A stretch of 64,000 nucleotides of DNA from JAPUEK01 sp963815355 (GCA_963815355.1 CAWFGJ010000009.1:32068-96067); one strand, 5' to 3'. Positions 52,237-61,848 are shown, numbered from the stretch's first letter. Translations and numbers: made by a program. Notes: generated from the sequence alone by a model not told the origin.

Positions 52237-53049
52237 ATGTCAACGATCCTTGACCGCATCAAAGCCTACAAACTTGAAGAAATCGCCGCTAGAAAGGCTG
52301 TCCGCTCACAAGCCGACCAAGAAGATCTGGCGCTTTCGGCCCCTGCCCCGCGCGGCTTCGCCGCGGCCTTGAAAGATGCCGCAAGTGCAGGATACGGCCT
52401 GATCGCGGAGATCAAGAAGGCGAGTCCTTCAAAAGGTCTGATCCGCGCCGATTTCGATCCGCCAGCACTTGCCCGTGCGTATGAGGCGGGTGGTGCAACG
52501 TGTCTGTCCGTGCTGACAGACGGGCCTTCTTTTCAAGGAGCGGACAGCTTTCTGACCGACGCGCACACGGCGACTAAGCTTCCCTGCCTGCGCAAAGATT
52601 TCCTCTACGATACCTATCAAGTGACTGAAGCACGCGCGCTGCACGCCGATTGCATCTTGATCATCATGGCATCAGTGAGCGACATGCAGGCGGCAGAACT
52701 TGAAGACGCCGCTTTTGCCTTGGGCATGGATGTTCTTATCGAGGTGCATGATCGGGCCGAATTGGACCGTGCTACCTTACTCAAGTCCCCTTTAATCGGC
52801 ATCAACAACCGCAATCTCCACACTTTTGAAGTTACCTTGGAAACCACCCGACTGCTGGCGCGCCTGGTGCCAGAAGACCGGTTGATCATTTCGGAATCCG
52901 GGCTCTTTACGCCTGCCGATTTGGCGGACGTTGCCCGCTACGGTGCACGCTGCTTCCTGATCGGCGAAAGTCTGATGCGCCAGGAAGATGTCGCGGCTGC
53001 GACCCGCAATATCCTGTCACGCCCGCTGACCTCAGAGGGCGGCGCATGA
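52237..53049 (+). CDS. trpC: Indole-3-glycerol phosphate synthase
   Basis: 270 aa, TIM barrel, single function (no TrpF fusion). Motifs: LIAEIKKASPSKGLIRADFDP, LSVLTDGPSFQGADSFL, LPCLRKDFLYDTYQVTEARA, LIGINNRNLHTFEV and ISESGLFTPADLADVARYGA. The catalytic Lys of the first and third motifs and the Glu of ISESG are present. It overlaps moaC by 4 bases. Confidence 0.97.
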   Translation: MSTILDRIKAYKLEEIAARKAVRSQADQEDLALSAPAPRGFAAALKDAASAGYGLIAEIKKASPSKGLIRADFDPPALARAYEAGGATCLSVLTDGPSFQGADSFLTDAHTATKLPCLRKDFLYDTYQVTEARALHADCILIIMASVSDMQAAELEDAAFALGMDVLIEVHDRAELDRATLLKSPLIGINNRNLHTFEVTLETTRLLARLVPEDRLIISESGLFTPADLADVARYGARCFLIGESLMRQEDVAAATRNILSRPLTSEGGA

Positions 53050-53525
53050 GCGGCCTTTCCCACTTTGACGATCAGGGCCAAGCCCACATGGTGGATGTCT
53101 CAGGCAAACCGACCACGGCCCGGATCGCGGTCGCGCGCGGCCAAGTGGTGATGACGGCAGAAACCCTCGCGCTGATCACCGACGGCCGCGCCCAAAAGGG
53201 CGATGTTTTGGGAATAGCACGCATCGCCGGCATCATGGGCGCAAAGAAAACCGCTGACTTGATCCCGCTTTGCCACCCTCTACCGATCACCAAAGTCGCG
53301 TTAATCCTTACGGCCACGCCAAGCCTGCCGGGCATCGTGGTTGAGGCGACAGTCAAGACGGGTGGCCAGACTGGCGTAGAGATGGAGGCTCTTACGGCCG
53401 TCTCTGTCGCTTGCTTGACGATTTATGACATGGTCAAGGCGGTCGAAAAGTCGATGCGCATCGAAGGCATACAGTTGATTTTGAAAGATGGCGGAAAGTC
53501 TGGGCGCTACGAGGCTGAGGCATGA
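53046..53525 (+). CDS. moaC: Cyclic pyranopterin monophosphate synthase
   Basis: 159 aa. It acts with MoaA in the first step of molybdenum cofactor synthesis. Motifs: LSHFDDQGQAHMVDVSGKPTTARIAVA, GIMGAKKTADLIPLCHPLPIT and KTGGQTGVEMEALTAVSVACLTIYDM, with the conserved KK, CH and E residues. Overlaps of 4 bases on both sides place it in a trpC-moaC-moeA run. Confidence 0.97.
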   Translation: MSGLSHFDDQGQAHMVDVSGKPTTARIAVARGQVVMTAETLALITDGRAQKGDVLGIARIAGIMGAKKTADLIPLCHPLPITKVALILTATPSLPGIVVEATVKTGGQTGVEMEALTAVSVACLTIYDMVKAVEKSMRIEGIQLILKDGGKSGRYEAEA

Positions 53526-54703
53526 TCACCGTTGAAGAGGCCCTGACCCGCTGCTTCGCCCTTGTCACCCCGCTTGGGATCGAAGAGGTGCCGCTTCGGA
53601 CCGCGGCAGGGCGTGTGCTGGCCGCTCCGGCGAAAGCACGCCTTACGCAACCACCTTTTGATGCCTCGGCAATGGACGGCTATGCGCTTGGCAGCACCGG
53701 CACCGCAGGCGCTCGCTTTACTGTCATTGGTGAGGCTGGGGCTGGCCACGCATTCGCTGGAAACCTCGCGCACAATCAGGCCGCGCGGATATTTACTGGC
53801 GCTCCCATGCCCGTCGGTGCCGTCGCCATCGCGTTGCAAGAAAATGTAACCGCAAAGTTCGACGAAATCACCCTGGAGTCCAGCGTCGCCCTAGGCGACC
53901 ATATCCGGCCCCGCGGGCAAGACTTTGCCGTCAGCGATACTTTATCGGCGCCGCGCCGCCTAGGCGCCAACGATCTCGCACTGATTGCTTCAATGAATAT
54001 TCCTCGGGTCCAAGTATCGCGCCGACCAATAGTTGCGATTATCGCAACCGGCGACGAATTGGTCATGCCTGGTCAAGCGTTGGGACCGGATCAGATCGTT
54101 GCTTCCAACCTCTTCGCGCTCGCAGCAATGGCGGAGGCGGAAGGCGCAGAAGTGAGGCTCTTGCCAATTGCTCGGGATACCGAAGCCGATTTGCGCACTG
54201 TCTTTGGCCTTGCAGCCGGGGCAGATCTGGTCCTGACAATTGGCGGGGCTTCGGTCGGGGACCACGACCTTGTTGGCAAAGTGGCCGCCGATTTGGGGCT
54301 GGAACGCGCTTTTTGGCGTATCGCCATGCGCCCAGGAAAACCTCTTATGGCCGGACGCCTTGGACAGGCAATAATGCTCGGCCTGCCGGGCAACCCGGTT
54401 TCCGCAATCGTCTGCGGCCATCTTTTCTTGCTACCGCTTTTGCGCGCAATGCAGGGCCTGCCCGCCGAGCCGCCAAAGACCGCCCGCGCCATACTGGGAA
54501 TGGACGTTGATGCGGCAGGTTCGCGCACCCATTTCATGCGCGCAAAACTGAGTGCAGGAGAGTCGTTGCCACGCATCGTCCCATTTGACCGTCAGGATTC
54601 CGCCCTCTTGTCGATTTTAACCCAGGCGAATGCGCTTTTGATCCGGCCCCTTGGCGACGGTCCCCGCTCAACCGGAGACATCGTCGAATATCTGCCGATA
54701 TAG
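53522..54703 (+). CDS. moeA: Molybdopterin molybdenumtransferase
   Basis: 393 aa. It inserts molybdate into adenylated molybdopterin. Motifs: PPFDASAMDGYAL, ARIFTGAPMPVGAVAIALQEN, AIIATGDELVMPGQ, LTIGGASVGDHDLVGKV and LGLPGNPVSAIVCGHLFLLPLLR. Single MoeA protein of normal length. ATG at 53522 overlaps the moaC stop. lexA follows after 79 bases with its own promoter. Confidence 0.96.
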   Translation: MITVEEALTRCFALVTPLGIEEVPLRTAAGRVLAAPAKARLTQPPFDASAMDGYALGSTGTAGARFTVIGEAGAGHAFAGNLAHNQAARIFTGAPMPVGAVAIALQENVTAKFDEITLESSVALGDHIRPRGQDFAVSDTLSAPRRLGANDLALIASMNIPRVQVSRRPIVAIIATGDELVMPGQALGPDQIVASNLFALAAMAEAEGAEVRLLPIARDTEADLRTVFGLAAGADLVLTIGGASVGDHDLVGKVAADLGLERAFWRIAMRPGKPLMAGRLGQAIMLGLPGNPVSAIVCGHLFLLPLLRAMQGLPAEPPKTARAILGMDVDAAGSRTHFMRAKLSAGESLPRIVPFDRQDSALLSILTQANALLIRPLGDGPRSTGDIVEYLPI

Positions 54704-54735
54704 GGCTCTTGGGCAAAATGCTTGACACAAACCGG

Positions 54736-54750
54736 GAACGCGGGCAGAAC
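54736..54750 (+). promoter_or_regulatory. LexA (SOS) box upstream of lexA
   Basis: GAACGCGGGCAGAAC is a GAAC-N7-GAAC direct repeat, the alphaproteobacterial LexA operator (GTTC-N7-GTTC on the other strand). It lies 33 bases before the lexA ATG and just after a TTGACA at 54722-54727, so bound LexA would block its own promoter. Confidence 0.88.
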
Positions 54751-54782
54751 ATTGTGTTAACAGGCTTGAGCGAGGGACCAGA

Positions 54783-55478
54783 ATGCTGACGCGCAAACAA
54801 CTTGAGTTGTTGGAATTCATCAAACAACGCATGGATCGTGATGGCGTCCCTCCGTCATTTGATGAAATGAAAGATGCGCTGGATCTGCGGTCCAAGTCGG
54901 GCATTCATCGCCTGATCACGGCATTGGAAGAACGGGGCTTTATTCGCAGGCTTGCGCATCGCGCGCGTGCGCTCGAAATTATAAAGCTTCCGGACGCGAT
55001 GGAGCGTCCCGGTTTTAGCCTGAAAGTCATTTCAGGGGACAAAGTCGCGCCGCCTCCGACTCCACGTGGGGCGATGTCTGTTGAGGGTGTCTTTGCTCTG
55101 GAACTGCCCGTGATGGGGCGCATCGCTGCGGGCGTGCCGATAGAAGCAATCAGTCATATTTCGCACCACATCGCCGTGCCCGGCTCGATGATTTCCGGAA
55201 AAGGTCAGCACTATGCCCTTGAAGTTAAGGGAGATTCCATGATCGAGGCTGGGATCAATGACGGCGACGTTGTTGTTATTCGAGAACAGCAATCGGCAGA
55301 GAATGGCGATATCGTTGTGGCGCTGGTCGAAGATCATGAGGCTACGCTGAAACGTTTTCGCCGCAAGGGAAACATGATCGCACTTGAAGCGGCGAACCCT
55401 GCCTACGAGACGCGGGTGTTTCCGGACCACATGGTTAAGGTTCAGGGTCGTTTGGTTGGCCTGATCCGTAGCTACTAG
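54783..55478 (+). CDS. lexA: SOS repressor LexA
   Basis: 231 aa. The winged-helix domain is MLTRKQLELLEFIKQRMDRDGVPPSFDEMKDALDLRSKSGIHRLI. The linker has the Ala-Gly self-cleavage site in MGRIAAGVPI. The latent protease pair is S152 (KGDSMIEAG) and K190 (EATLKRF). RecA-stimulated cleavage derepresses DNA-repair genes. The box upstream indicates autoregulation. The linker between domains is longer than in E. coli, as usual in alphaproteobacteria. Confidence 0.97.
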   Translation: MLTRKQLELLEFIKQRMDRDGVPPSFDEMKDALDLRSKSGIHRLITALEERGFIRRLAHRARALEIIKLPDAMERPGFSLKVISGDKVAPPPTPRGAMSVEGVFALELPVMGRIAAGVPIEAISHISHHIAVPGSMISGKGQHYALEVKGDSMIEAGINDGDVVVIREQQSAENGDIVVALVEDHEATLKRFRRKGNMIALEAANPAYETRVFPDHMVKVQGRLVGLIRSY

Positions 55479-55531
55479 CGCTATGGTTGGATGACTGGCG
55501 TGCGAGCCAATAGTTCCGGTGGCTTCTCCAA

Positions 55532-57649
55532 TCATTTATGGGTGATTGACGTTCTTGCTCTTTCGACCGTTGTTTCAAGGTGAATCGGCTTTGAGCCTGT
55601 CCACATGCGCGTGTAAGAGCGAACTGGAACCATCCTCACTCTTCCTTCTTCCTGCGGCCAGAACGCTATTGCACCCGTTTGTGAAAGAAGTTCGCGATCA
55701 ATCAATAAACATGGGCCGATTGGCACGGTTGGCGGGGCAACCGCAGCCGCGAGTATGACAATATCAGTGTCTGAACAGGTTTGCGCGACTGCCTCGCTCG
55801 CCCCTTTCCCGCTTAGAATTGCCCAGCGAAGCCCACTTATTTCAAAACGACGCGCACCGTCCGGCCCCACAAAACCCACGCGCGCGGCAGCCAGTTCCTG
55901 CGTGGCCAAATCCCCGTCTTTTTCCATCCACACTTCTGCAGAAAATCCCGCACCACGGGCGGATGACAATGCTCTTCCCTCTGGCCCCATCAGGCCTGCC
56001 AACCTGCCATCAGAACTGATCAACAAAGGTGGCCGTTCGGTCGTTATCCAGAGGACTGCGCCTGCCAATGCGGGAACGACCGCGACATAGCGCAGCGTGC
56101 CGCGCCAAAGTACAAACCAAATCCCGGCCACCGCGATGACTGGTATAGCCGCGGGGCTAGGCGCAAGCACAGGAGTGACTGAACCATCCAGCCCGGCAAC
56201 CCAATGTGCAATAAACAAAATCCATTTTGCAGCCAAACCCATGACCCAAAGAGCTGGTGTCGCCAATCCTAGGGGGGCTAAAAGTGCAGCGATCGCCCCG
56301 GCCCCCATAAGCAACGACATAAATGGCACCGTCAATAAATTGGCAACCAGCCCATAGTCTGTAAAACGGTTGAAATAGGCAGCGGCAAACGGCGCAGTCG
56401 CGGCACCAGCCAGAACGGATGAAAAGAACAAAGTGAAAAACGGCATGACCCAACGCGGAATACGACCTGCAAGAATTTTGCGGTCTAACATGCCAAATCC
56501 TGCGATGAGGACCACAGTCGCCGCAAAAGAAAGCTGAAATCCCGGCTCCAACAGGCTTTCGGGAAAGATCGTTAGCAGCCCTGTGCCCGCGATCGCCACG
56601 CTGCGCAGAGTAAGCGCGCGGCGATCAAAAAGCACGGCGCCTAGCATGACGCACACCATCACGAACGCCCGCTCGGTCGCGACGTTCGATCCAGACAAGA
56701 GCAAGTAGAACAGAGCCACTCCAAAGGCCAAAACGGCGGCAATTTTCTTTGCGCTAATCCTTAGCGCCACCGAAGGCACAAGTGCAGTGCCGTATCGGAC
56801 GAGCATGAAAACAAAGCCCGTCAAAAAGGCCATATTCATTCCTGAAATAGCAAGGAGATGAGCAAGGTTGGAATCCCGCAGAGCCTCGACTGTGTCGCGG
56901 CTGATGCCCGATCGATCGCCTGTCATGGCACCTGACGCAAAGGCCCCTGCATCGCCCGGGATTTCTGCCATGATTGCGCGCGACAATTGACTTCGAAGGC
57001 GATTGATCCTTTGCTCCCCGATGCTTGGTTCAGCCCATAAGACCAATGGATTGCGGGTATACCCCACAGCACCCAGACCATCGAAGTACGCCATCCGCCG
57101 GAAATCAAAGCCCCCTGGTTCCACTGGACCATCTGGCGCAGCAAGGCGGGCGGTAACTTGTATGACTTGTCCGGGAGCGGGCACGGCTTGTTCAAATCCA
57201 AAACCCTGCAAGCTAATCCTGACAAGCATAGGAGTGCGGGCTGGAGAAACATCTTCAAGCACCACCCGATCCAAAGTCAGGCGCAATGCGTCCGACTGCG
57301 ATCGGTCAATTTCAACAACCCGGCCCAGAACTGGACCGTAGTAAGAAAAGCTAAGGACGGGCGCAGCGACAACAACCAAGCGCAATCCGCATGCAAGAAC
57401 GCCTGTGGTGGCTGCGGCCACAGCGAGCGCTGGAGCATGATAGATTTCTTTCCCGAATGCCCGTAGTGCGCTGGCAGCAATCAACAAACCTGCCGTCCCG
57501 AGATAGAACAGCAATCCCGGCTCAAACGGCAAGGAAAACCAAAAGCCTATTCCGCAACCCAAAAACACGGGCAACCACGGAAAGAGCAGACCGCGCGCAT
57601 TCAACAAACCTTGCAACGGTCTTAGAACTGCAGCGCGCACGCCCGCCAC
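55532..57649 (-). CDS. ComEC/Rec2-family membrane protein
   Basis: 705 aa, many membrane helices. The N-terminal region carries the DUF4131/OB-like part (GRVVEIDRSQSDALRLTLDRVVLED). The Competence domain has MTGDRSGISRDTVEALRDSNLAHLLAISGMNMAFLTGFVF. ComEC forms the DNA-uptake channel in competent bacteria. The last ~150 residues are a reduced metallo-beta-lactamase-like region in which I see no HxHxDH motif. It starts with GTG at 57649, divergent from gltX. Whether it supports transformation here is unknown. Confidence 0.9.
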   Translation of the reverse strand: MAGVRAAVLRPLQGLLNARGLLFPWLPVFLGCGIGFWFSLPFEPGLLFYLGTAGLLIAASALRAFGKEIYHAPALAVAAATTGVLACGLRLVVVAAPVLSFSYYGPVLGRVVEIDRSQSDALRLTLDRVVLEDVSPARTPMLVRISLQGFGFEQAVPAPGQVIQVTARLAAPDGPVEPGGFDFRRMAYFDGLGAVGYTRNPLVLWAEPSIGEQRINRLRSQLSRAIMAEIPGDAGAFASGAMTGDRSGISRDTVEALRDSNLAHLLAISGMNMAFLTGFVFMLVRYGTALVPSVALRISAKKIAAVLAFGVALFYLLLSGSNVATERAFVMVCVMLGAVLFDRRALTLRSVAIAGTGLLTIFPESLLEPGFQLSFAATVVLIAGFGMLDRKILAGRIPRWVMPFFTLFFSSVLAGAATAPFAAAYFNRFTDYGLVANLLTVPFMSLLMGAGAIAALLAPLGLATPALWVMGLAAKWILFIAHWVAGLDGSVTPVLAPSPAAIPVIAVAGIWFVLWRGTLRYVAVVPALAGAVLWITTERPPLLISSDGRLAGLMGPEGRALSSARGAGFSAEVWMEKDGDLATQELAAARVGFVGPDGARRFEISGLRWAILSGKGASEAVAQTCSDTDIVILAAAVAPPTVPIGPCLLIDRELLSQTGAIAFWPQEEGRVRMVPVRSYTRMWTGSKPIHLETTVERARTSITHK

Positions 57650-57723
57650 CTTGTTTCCCGCCCCATGATTGCCTATTGCTGCATCGATCCTAATCCCGTT
57701 CTGGTTTCTGAAAGGTTAATCCG

Positions 57724-59142
57724 ATGACCTCCGCCCAAGATCCGCGTCCAGTCGTCACTCGATTTGCGCCTTCACCAACGGGGTATTTGCACATTGGGGG
57801 GGGAAGAACGGCCCTCTTCAACTGGCTCTACGCCAGAGGCCGCGGCGGGAAATTCCTGCTGCGGATCGAAGACACCGATCGCGAGCGGTCCACCCCAGCG
57901 GCGACCGCGGCCATTCTAAAAGGCCTGACATGGCTGGGGTTGGATTGGGATGGGGATGTCGTCTCGCAATTCGACCGCAAGGACCGCCACGCTGAGGTCG
58001 CATATGAAATGCTGAGCCGCGGCACCGCCTACAAGTGTTTTTCTACCGCTGAGGAAATCGCGAAATTCCGGACTGATGCAGAGGCAAAGGGGGCCTCATA
58101 TGCCGCGTTCCAAAGCCCGTGGCGAGAGGTCAACTCCGCAAACCATCCGGACGCCCCCTTTGCTGTCCGCATGAAAGCGCCGCGTAGCGGGGAGACAATC
58201 ATCGAAGATCAAGTGCAGGGTCGCGTCAACATCCGCAACGAGACGTTGGACGACATGATAGTGTTACGTTCGGATGGCACTCCAACCTATATGTTGGCAG
58301 TGGTGGTCGATGATCACGATATGGGCGTGACGCACGTTATCCGGGGCGACGATCACCTGAACAACGCGGCCCGCCAACAAATGGTTTACGCGGCGATGGG
58401 TTGGGAATTACCTGTTTGGGCGCATATTCCGTTGATCCACGGCCCGGACGGCAAGAAATTGTCAAAACGCCACGGGGCGACGGGGGTCGAGGAGTATCAG
58501 GCGATGGGTTATCCTGCAGCCGGGATGCGAAACTATCTGACGCGCTTGGGTTGGGCACATGGTGATGCCGAGATATTTACGTCCGAAGAAGCCATGAAAA
58601 TGTTTGACCTATCGGGCATTGGACGCGCTCCGGCACGGCTGGACTTTAAGAAATTGGAAAACACTTGCGGGCATCATATGGCGATGAGTGATGATGCTGC
58701 ACTGCTGCATGAACTGGAGGGGTATTTGACCGAGGCTGGACGCCCTGCCCTTACTTCAGCACAACGCGGCCTGCTGTCGCAGGCAATGCCATTGGTCAAG
58801 AAATCGGCAAAGACCTTTCCGGAACTCCTTGAAAAATCACACTTCGCGCTCACTTCGCGGCCAGTCATTGCAGATGAAGTTTCGGCAAAATCGCTGGATT
58901 CGGTATCCCGTGGTATACTGAAATCATTGACGCCGCGCTTGCGAAATGCTAGCTGGACAAAGGAGGCGCTTGAGCCGATCCTGACCGATGTTGCTGCAGC
59001 AAACGGGTTGGGCTTCGGTAAGCTCGCAGCGCCACTTCGCGCGGCGCTTGCCGGGCGAAGTGCAACGCCAAGCGTTTATGACATGATGCTGATCATCGGT
59101 CAGGACGAAACGATCGCTCGGTTGGAGGATGCGGCGGCCTGA
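57724..59142 (+). CDS. gltX: Glutamate-tRNA ligase
   Basis: 472 aa, class I aminoacyl-tRNA synthetase. The HIGH-type motif is TRFAPSPTGYLHIGGGRTALFNW, with RIEDTDRERS after it. The KMSKS-type motif is GKKLSKRHGATGV. The helical anticodon-binding domain follows at about 325-472. Many alphaproteobacteria have two GltX paralogs with different tRNA specificity; the window does not show whether a second exists. Confidence 0.96.
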   Translation: MTSAQDPRPVVTRFAPSPTGYLHIGGGRTALFNWLYARGRGGKFLLRIEDTDRERSTPAATAAILKGLTWLGLDWDGDVVSQFDRKDRHAEVAYEMLSRGTAYKCFSTAEEIAKFRTDAEAKGASYAAFQSPWREVNSANHPDAPFAVRMKAPRSGETIIEDQVQGRVNIRNETLDDMIVLRSDGTPTYMLAVVVDDHDMGVTHVIRGDDHLNNAARQQMVYAAMGWELPVWAHIPLIHGPDGKKLSKRHGATGVEEYQAMGYPAAGMRNYLTRLGWAHGDAEIFTSEEAMKMFDLSGIGRAPARLDFKKLENTCGHHMAMSDDAALLHELEGYLTEAGRPALTSAQRGLLSQAMPLVKKSAKTFPELLEKSHFALTSRPVIADEVSAKSLDSVSRGILKSLTPRLRNASWTKEALEPILTDVAAANGLGFGKLAAPLRAALAGRSATPSVYDMMLIIGQDETIARLEDAAA

Positions 59143-59222
59143 TCGCCGCGCCTTAGGCCGAACCACCACAGACGGCCCCCTTTTGCCCAGGGGTGCCGCT
59201 ACCATGACCTGGGGGATGAGAG

Positions 59223-60518
59223 ATGGCCGAACAAACCAAAACTGCGACGCTGAGCCTTGAAGGTAAAACCTTTGAGTTGCCAGTTTACACACCCACTTTG
59301 GGTCCCGATGTCGTGGATATCCGCAAGCTCTATGCCGACGCCGATGTGTTCACGTTTGACCCCGGGTTTACTTCGACAGCCGCTTGCGAGAGCGCGATCA
59401 CTTTTATCGACGGTGACAAAGGTGAGTTGTTGCACCGCGGTTATCCGATTGAACAACTTGCAAAAAACTCCTCACATTTGGAACTTTGCTACTTGCTGCT
59501 CTATGGTGAACTGCCCACCCAAGTCCAGCTGAGCGATTTCACCTCGCGTGTCACCCGCCATACGATGGTACATGAGCAAATGCACATGTTTTTCCGTGGC
59601 TTCCGCCGCGACAGCCACCCTATGGCAACCATGGTGGGCGTTGTCGGCGCGATGTCAGCTTTCTACCATGACAGCCTGGACATTACGGACCCGTGGCATC
59701 GCGAAGTTAGCGCCATCCGAATGATCGCCAAGCTGCCAACAATAGCAGCGATGGCCTACAAGTATTCGGTAGGGCAGCCGTTCGTATATCCCAAAAACTC
59801 GCTGTCTTATGCGGGCAACTTCCTGAATATGTGCTTTGCCGTTCCAGCGGAAGACTATGTTGTCAATCCGGTGCTGGAAAAGGCAATGGACCGTATCATG
59901 ATGCTGCACGCAGATCATGAACAGAATGCGTCAACGTCGACCGTTCGGCTCGCCGGATCTTCTGGCGCGAACCCCTTCGCGTGCATCGCAGCAGGCATTG
60001 CTTGTCTTTGGGGTCCGGCCCACGGTGGCGCGAACCAAGCTTGCCTTGAGATGCTGCGTGAGATCGGCACTGTCGATCGCATTCCGGAGTACATCGCAAA
60101 AGCCAAAGACAAGAATTCTGGCTTCCGCCTGATGGGTTTTGGACACCGGGTCTACAAGAACTTTGACCCTCGCGCCAAGGTGATGAAGGAAAGCGCCGAT
60201 GAGGTGCTGGAATTGCTGGGCGTTCACAATAACCCGCTCCTCCAAGTGGCCAAAGAACTGGAGCGGATCGCGCTTTCTGATGAGTACTTCGTTTCCAAAA
60301 AACTCTATCCGAACGTCGACTTTTATTCAGGCATCATCCTGGAAGCGATGGGTTTCCCAACCTCCATGTTTACCCCGATTTTCGCAATCTCTCGTACGGT
60401 TGGCTGGATTTCCCAATGGAAAGAAATGATTGCCGAGAAAAACCAGAAAATTGGCCGTCCCCGTCAGCTTTATGTCGGGCCCGAGCGTCGGGATTTCATT
60501 GATATCCGGCACCGTTAA
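59223..60518 (+). CDS. gltA: Citrate synthase
   Basis: 431 aa, type II hexameric form. It condenses acetyl-CoA with oxaloacetate. Active-site residues fall in MMLHADHEQNASTSTVRLAGSSGANPFACIAAG (first His), GFGHRVYKNFDPRAKVMK (second His) and NVDFYSGIILEAMGFPTSMFTPIFAISR (Asp region). The N-terminal small beta domain, LEGKTFELPVYTPTLGPDVVDIRKLY, is typical of Gram-negative enzymes. A terminator follows 22 bases after the stop. Confidence 0.97.
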   Translation: MAEQTKTATLSLEGKTFELPVYTPTLGPDVVDIRKLYADADVFTFDPGFTSTAACESAITFIDGDKGELLHRGYPIEQLAKNSSHLELCYLLLYGELPTQVQLSDFTSRVTRHTMVHEQMHMFFRGFRRDSHPMATMVGVVGAMSAFYHDSLDITDPWHREVSAIRMIAKLPTIAAMAYKYSVGQPFVYPKNSLSYAGNFLNMCFAVPAEDYVVNPVLEKAMDRIMMLHADHEQNASTSTVRLAGSSGANPFACIAAGIACLWGPAHGGANQACLEMLREIGTVDRIPEYIAKAKDKNSGFRLMGFGHRVYKNFDPRAKVMKESADEVLELLGVHNNPLLQVAKELERIALSDEYFVSKKLYPNVDFYSGIILEAMGFPTSMFTPIFAISRTVGWISQWKEMIAEKNQKIGRPRQLYVGPERRDFIDIRHR

Positions 60519-60539
60519 GCACGGGCTTTACTGTCAGTT

Positions 60540-60566
60540 AGGGCGGCCAATACAGGCCGCCCTTTG
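60540..60566 (+). terminator. Rho-independent terminator after gltA
   Basis: AGGGCGGCC (60540-60548) pairs perfectly with GGCCGCCCT (60555-60563) around a 6-base loop, followed by a short TTG. Confidence 0.82.
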
Positions 60567-60620
60567 CTATTACCCGCAGGCCCGGCAAAAAGGCTTTGTC
60601 TCATCCATGGTAGCTATGTC

Positions 60621-61349
60621 GTGAATCGCTCTCGTATTCTCGCATTGGATATTGCGCGCACTATCGCTTTGGTCGGGATGGCCACCTATCACTTCACCTT
60701 TGACCTTCAGATGTTCGGTCTTGTACCGCCCGGCTTTGCGGTCAGCGGTTGGCTCTATTGGCACGCACGCATCGTTGCCTCTAGCTTTTTAGGCTTGGTC
60801 GGCGTTGGCTTATGGCTGGCACACGGGCAAGAAATTCGTTGGCCGAACTTCTGGCGGCGCCTCTCCAAGGTGACCGCGGCGGCAGCCCTGGTTACCATCG
60901 GCACCATGATCGCGCTACCGGACTACTACATCTTTTTTGGAATTCTTCACTGCATTGCAGTGTCCAGTCTGCTGGCCTTGCCCTTCCTCAGACTGCCCGC
61001 GGTTGTGTCTGTTGCTGGCGGAGTGGCAGTGGTTTGGGCTTCCTACGCCCTCGCTGATCCCATCTTCAATGCGCCCATGATCCGCTTTATCGGGTTACAC
61101 ACTATCCCGACGATGACGGTAGATTTTGAGCCGCTCTTGCCTTGGTTCGGTCCCGTTCTCATTGGTCTTGGGCTGGCCAAGCGATTGGAGGCGACAGGTT
61201 TTTGGGGTTGGTTGGCACGATGGCCGAAAAGTGTTTCTCCTTTGACTAAAGCCCTCGCTTGGCCTGGCCAGCACAGCCTTATCGTCTATCTCGTCCATCA
61301 GCCTGTGCTGTTCGGTCTCATCTGGGCATACACCCACATCGCCGGTTAG
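60621..61349 (+). CDS. DUF1624 / heparan-alpha-glucosaminide N-acetyltransferase-like membrane protein
   Basis: 242 aa with about seven hydrophobic helices. The N-terminus RSRILALDIARTIALVGMATYHFTFDLQMFG carries the family's RxxxLDxxRgxa pattern with a following His. The C-terminus GQHSLIVYLVHQPVLFGLIWAY matches DUF1624 and acyltransferase-3-like proteins. It probably transfers an acyl group across the membrane; the acceptor is unknown. The start is uncertain: GTG at 60621 is the best candidate, because the frame upstream runs into the gltA terminator. Confidence 0.83.
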   Translation: MNRSRILALDIARTIALVGMATYHFTFDLQMFGLVPPGFAVSGWLYWHARIVASSFLGLVGVGLWLAHGQEIRWPNFWRRLSKVTAAAALVTIGTMIALPDYYIFFGILHCIAVSSLLALPFLRLPAVVSVAGGVAVVWASYALADPIFNAPMIRFIGLHTIPTMTVDFEPLLPWFGPVLIGLGLAKRLEATGFWGWLARWPKSVSPLTKALAWPGQHSLIVYLVHQPVLFGLIWAYTHIAG

Positions 61350-61534
61350 ATCCGGCCGTCAAACGTAGCAAGTGCGCGGTAGGTCTCTAATTGACGATCC
61401 CGGAATAACCCCCATGACGCGCGCAGATCAGCGAACGCGTCCAGATCGAGAGGCGCGACGCGATCCTCTTCAACCTCACGCCCAACTTTTTCCATAGCTT
61501 TTCCCGCATTGTCGAAAAATAAACGAAGAGCCAT
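61346..61534 (-). CDS. Small hypothetical protein
   Basis: 62 aa, starting MALRLFFDNAGKAMEK and ending RALATFDGRI; charged, with no membrane segment. Its stop overlaps that of the convergent DUF1624 gene by 4 bases. The start is 14 bases from the IS remnant and has no clear ribosome site. It could be a real small gene or the 3' end of a gene cut by the insertion. I do not recognise it. Confidence 0.45.
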   Translation of the reverse strand: MALRLFFDNAGKAMEKVGREVEEDRVAPLDLDAFADLRASWGLFRDRQLETYRALATFDGRI

Positions 61535-61548
61535 AAAGTGCCTTGGGG

Positions 61549-61848
61549 TGGGTAATCCCCCCGGAAAGTAAGGGGCTGCGGAAGTAGAATTTTCTCGGCA
61601 AGATGAACGAGGAGATTCAGATGAAGATGACCAGATATAGCGAACCCCAAATTCTTGCGATCCTTCGGCAAGCCGAAGGCGGCGTGCCGAAGGATCGCCC
61701 CTCTCGGCCGATTGCCTTGCAATCGCCTGCCGGGCAACGGATGATCTGCGCCTCAGTGTATCTGCTTGTCTTCATTCGGAATCTCCTCATGCATCTTGCC
61801 GAGAAAACTCTACTTATCCAGCCCCTTACTTTCGGGGGGGATTACCCA
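61549..61848. mobile_element. 300-bp inverted-end remnant of an IS3-family insertion sequence
   Basis: The left end TGGGTAATCCCCCCGGAAAG and the reverse complement of the right end TGGGTAATCCCCCCCGAAAG continue to match for about 80 bases. Both inward arms contain the start of an IS3-type orfA: MKMTRYSEPQILAILRQAEGG on the plus strand from 61621, and MKTSRYTEAQII on the minus strand. The element is thus two 5' ends of related IS copies joined in inverted orientation, with no transposase core. It ends TG...CA as IS3 elements do. Flanking bases show no clear target duplication. Confidence 0.8.
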
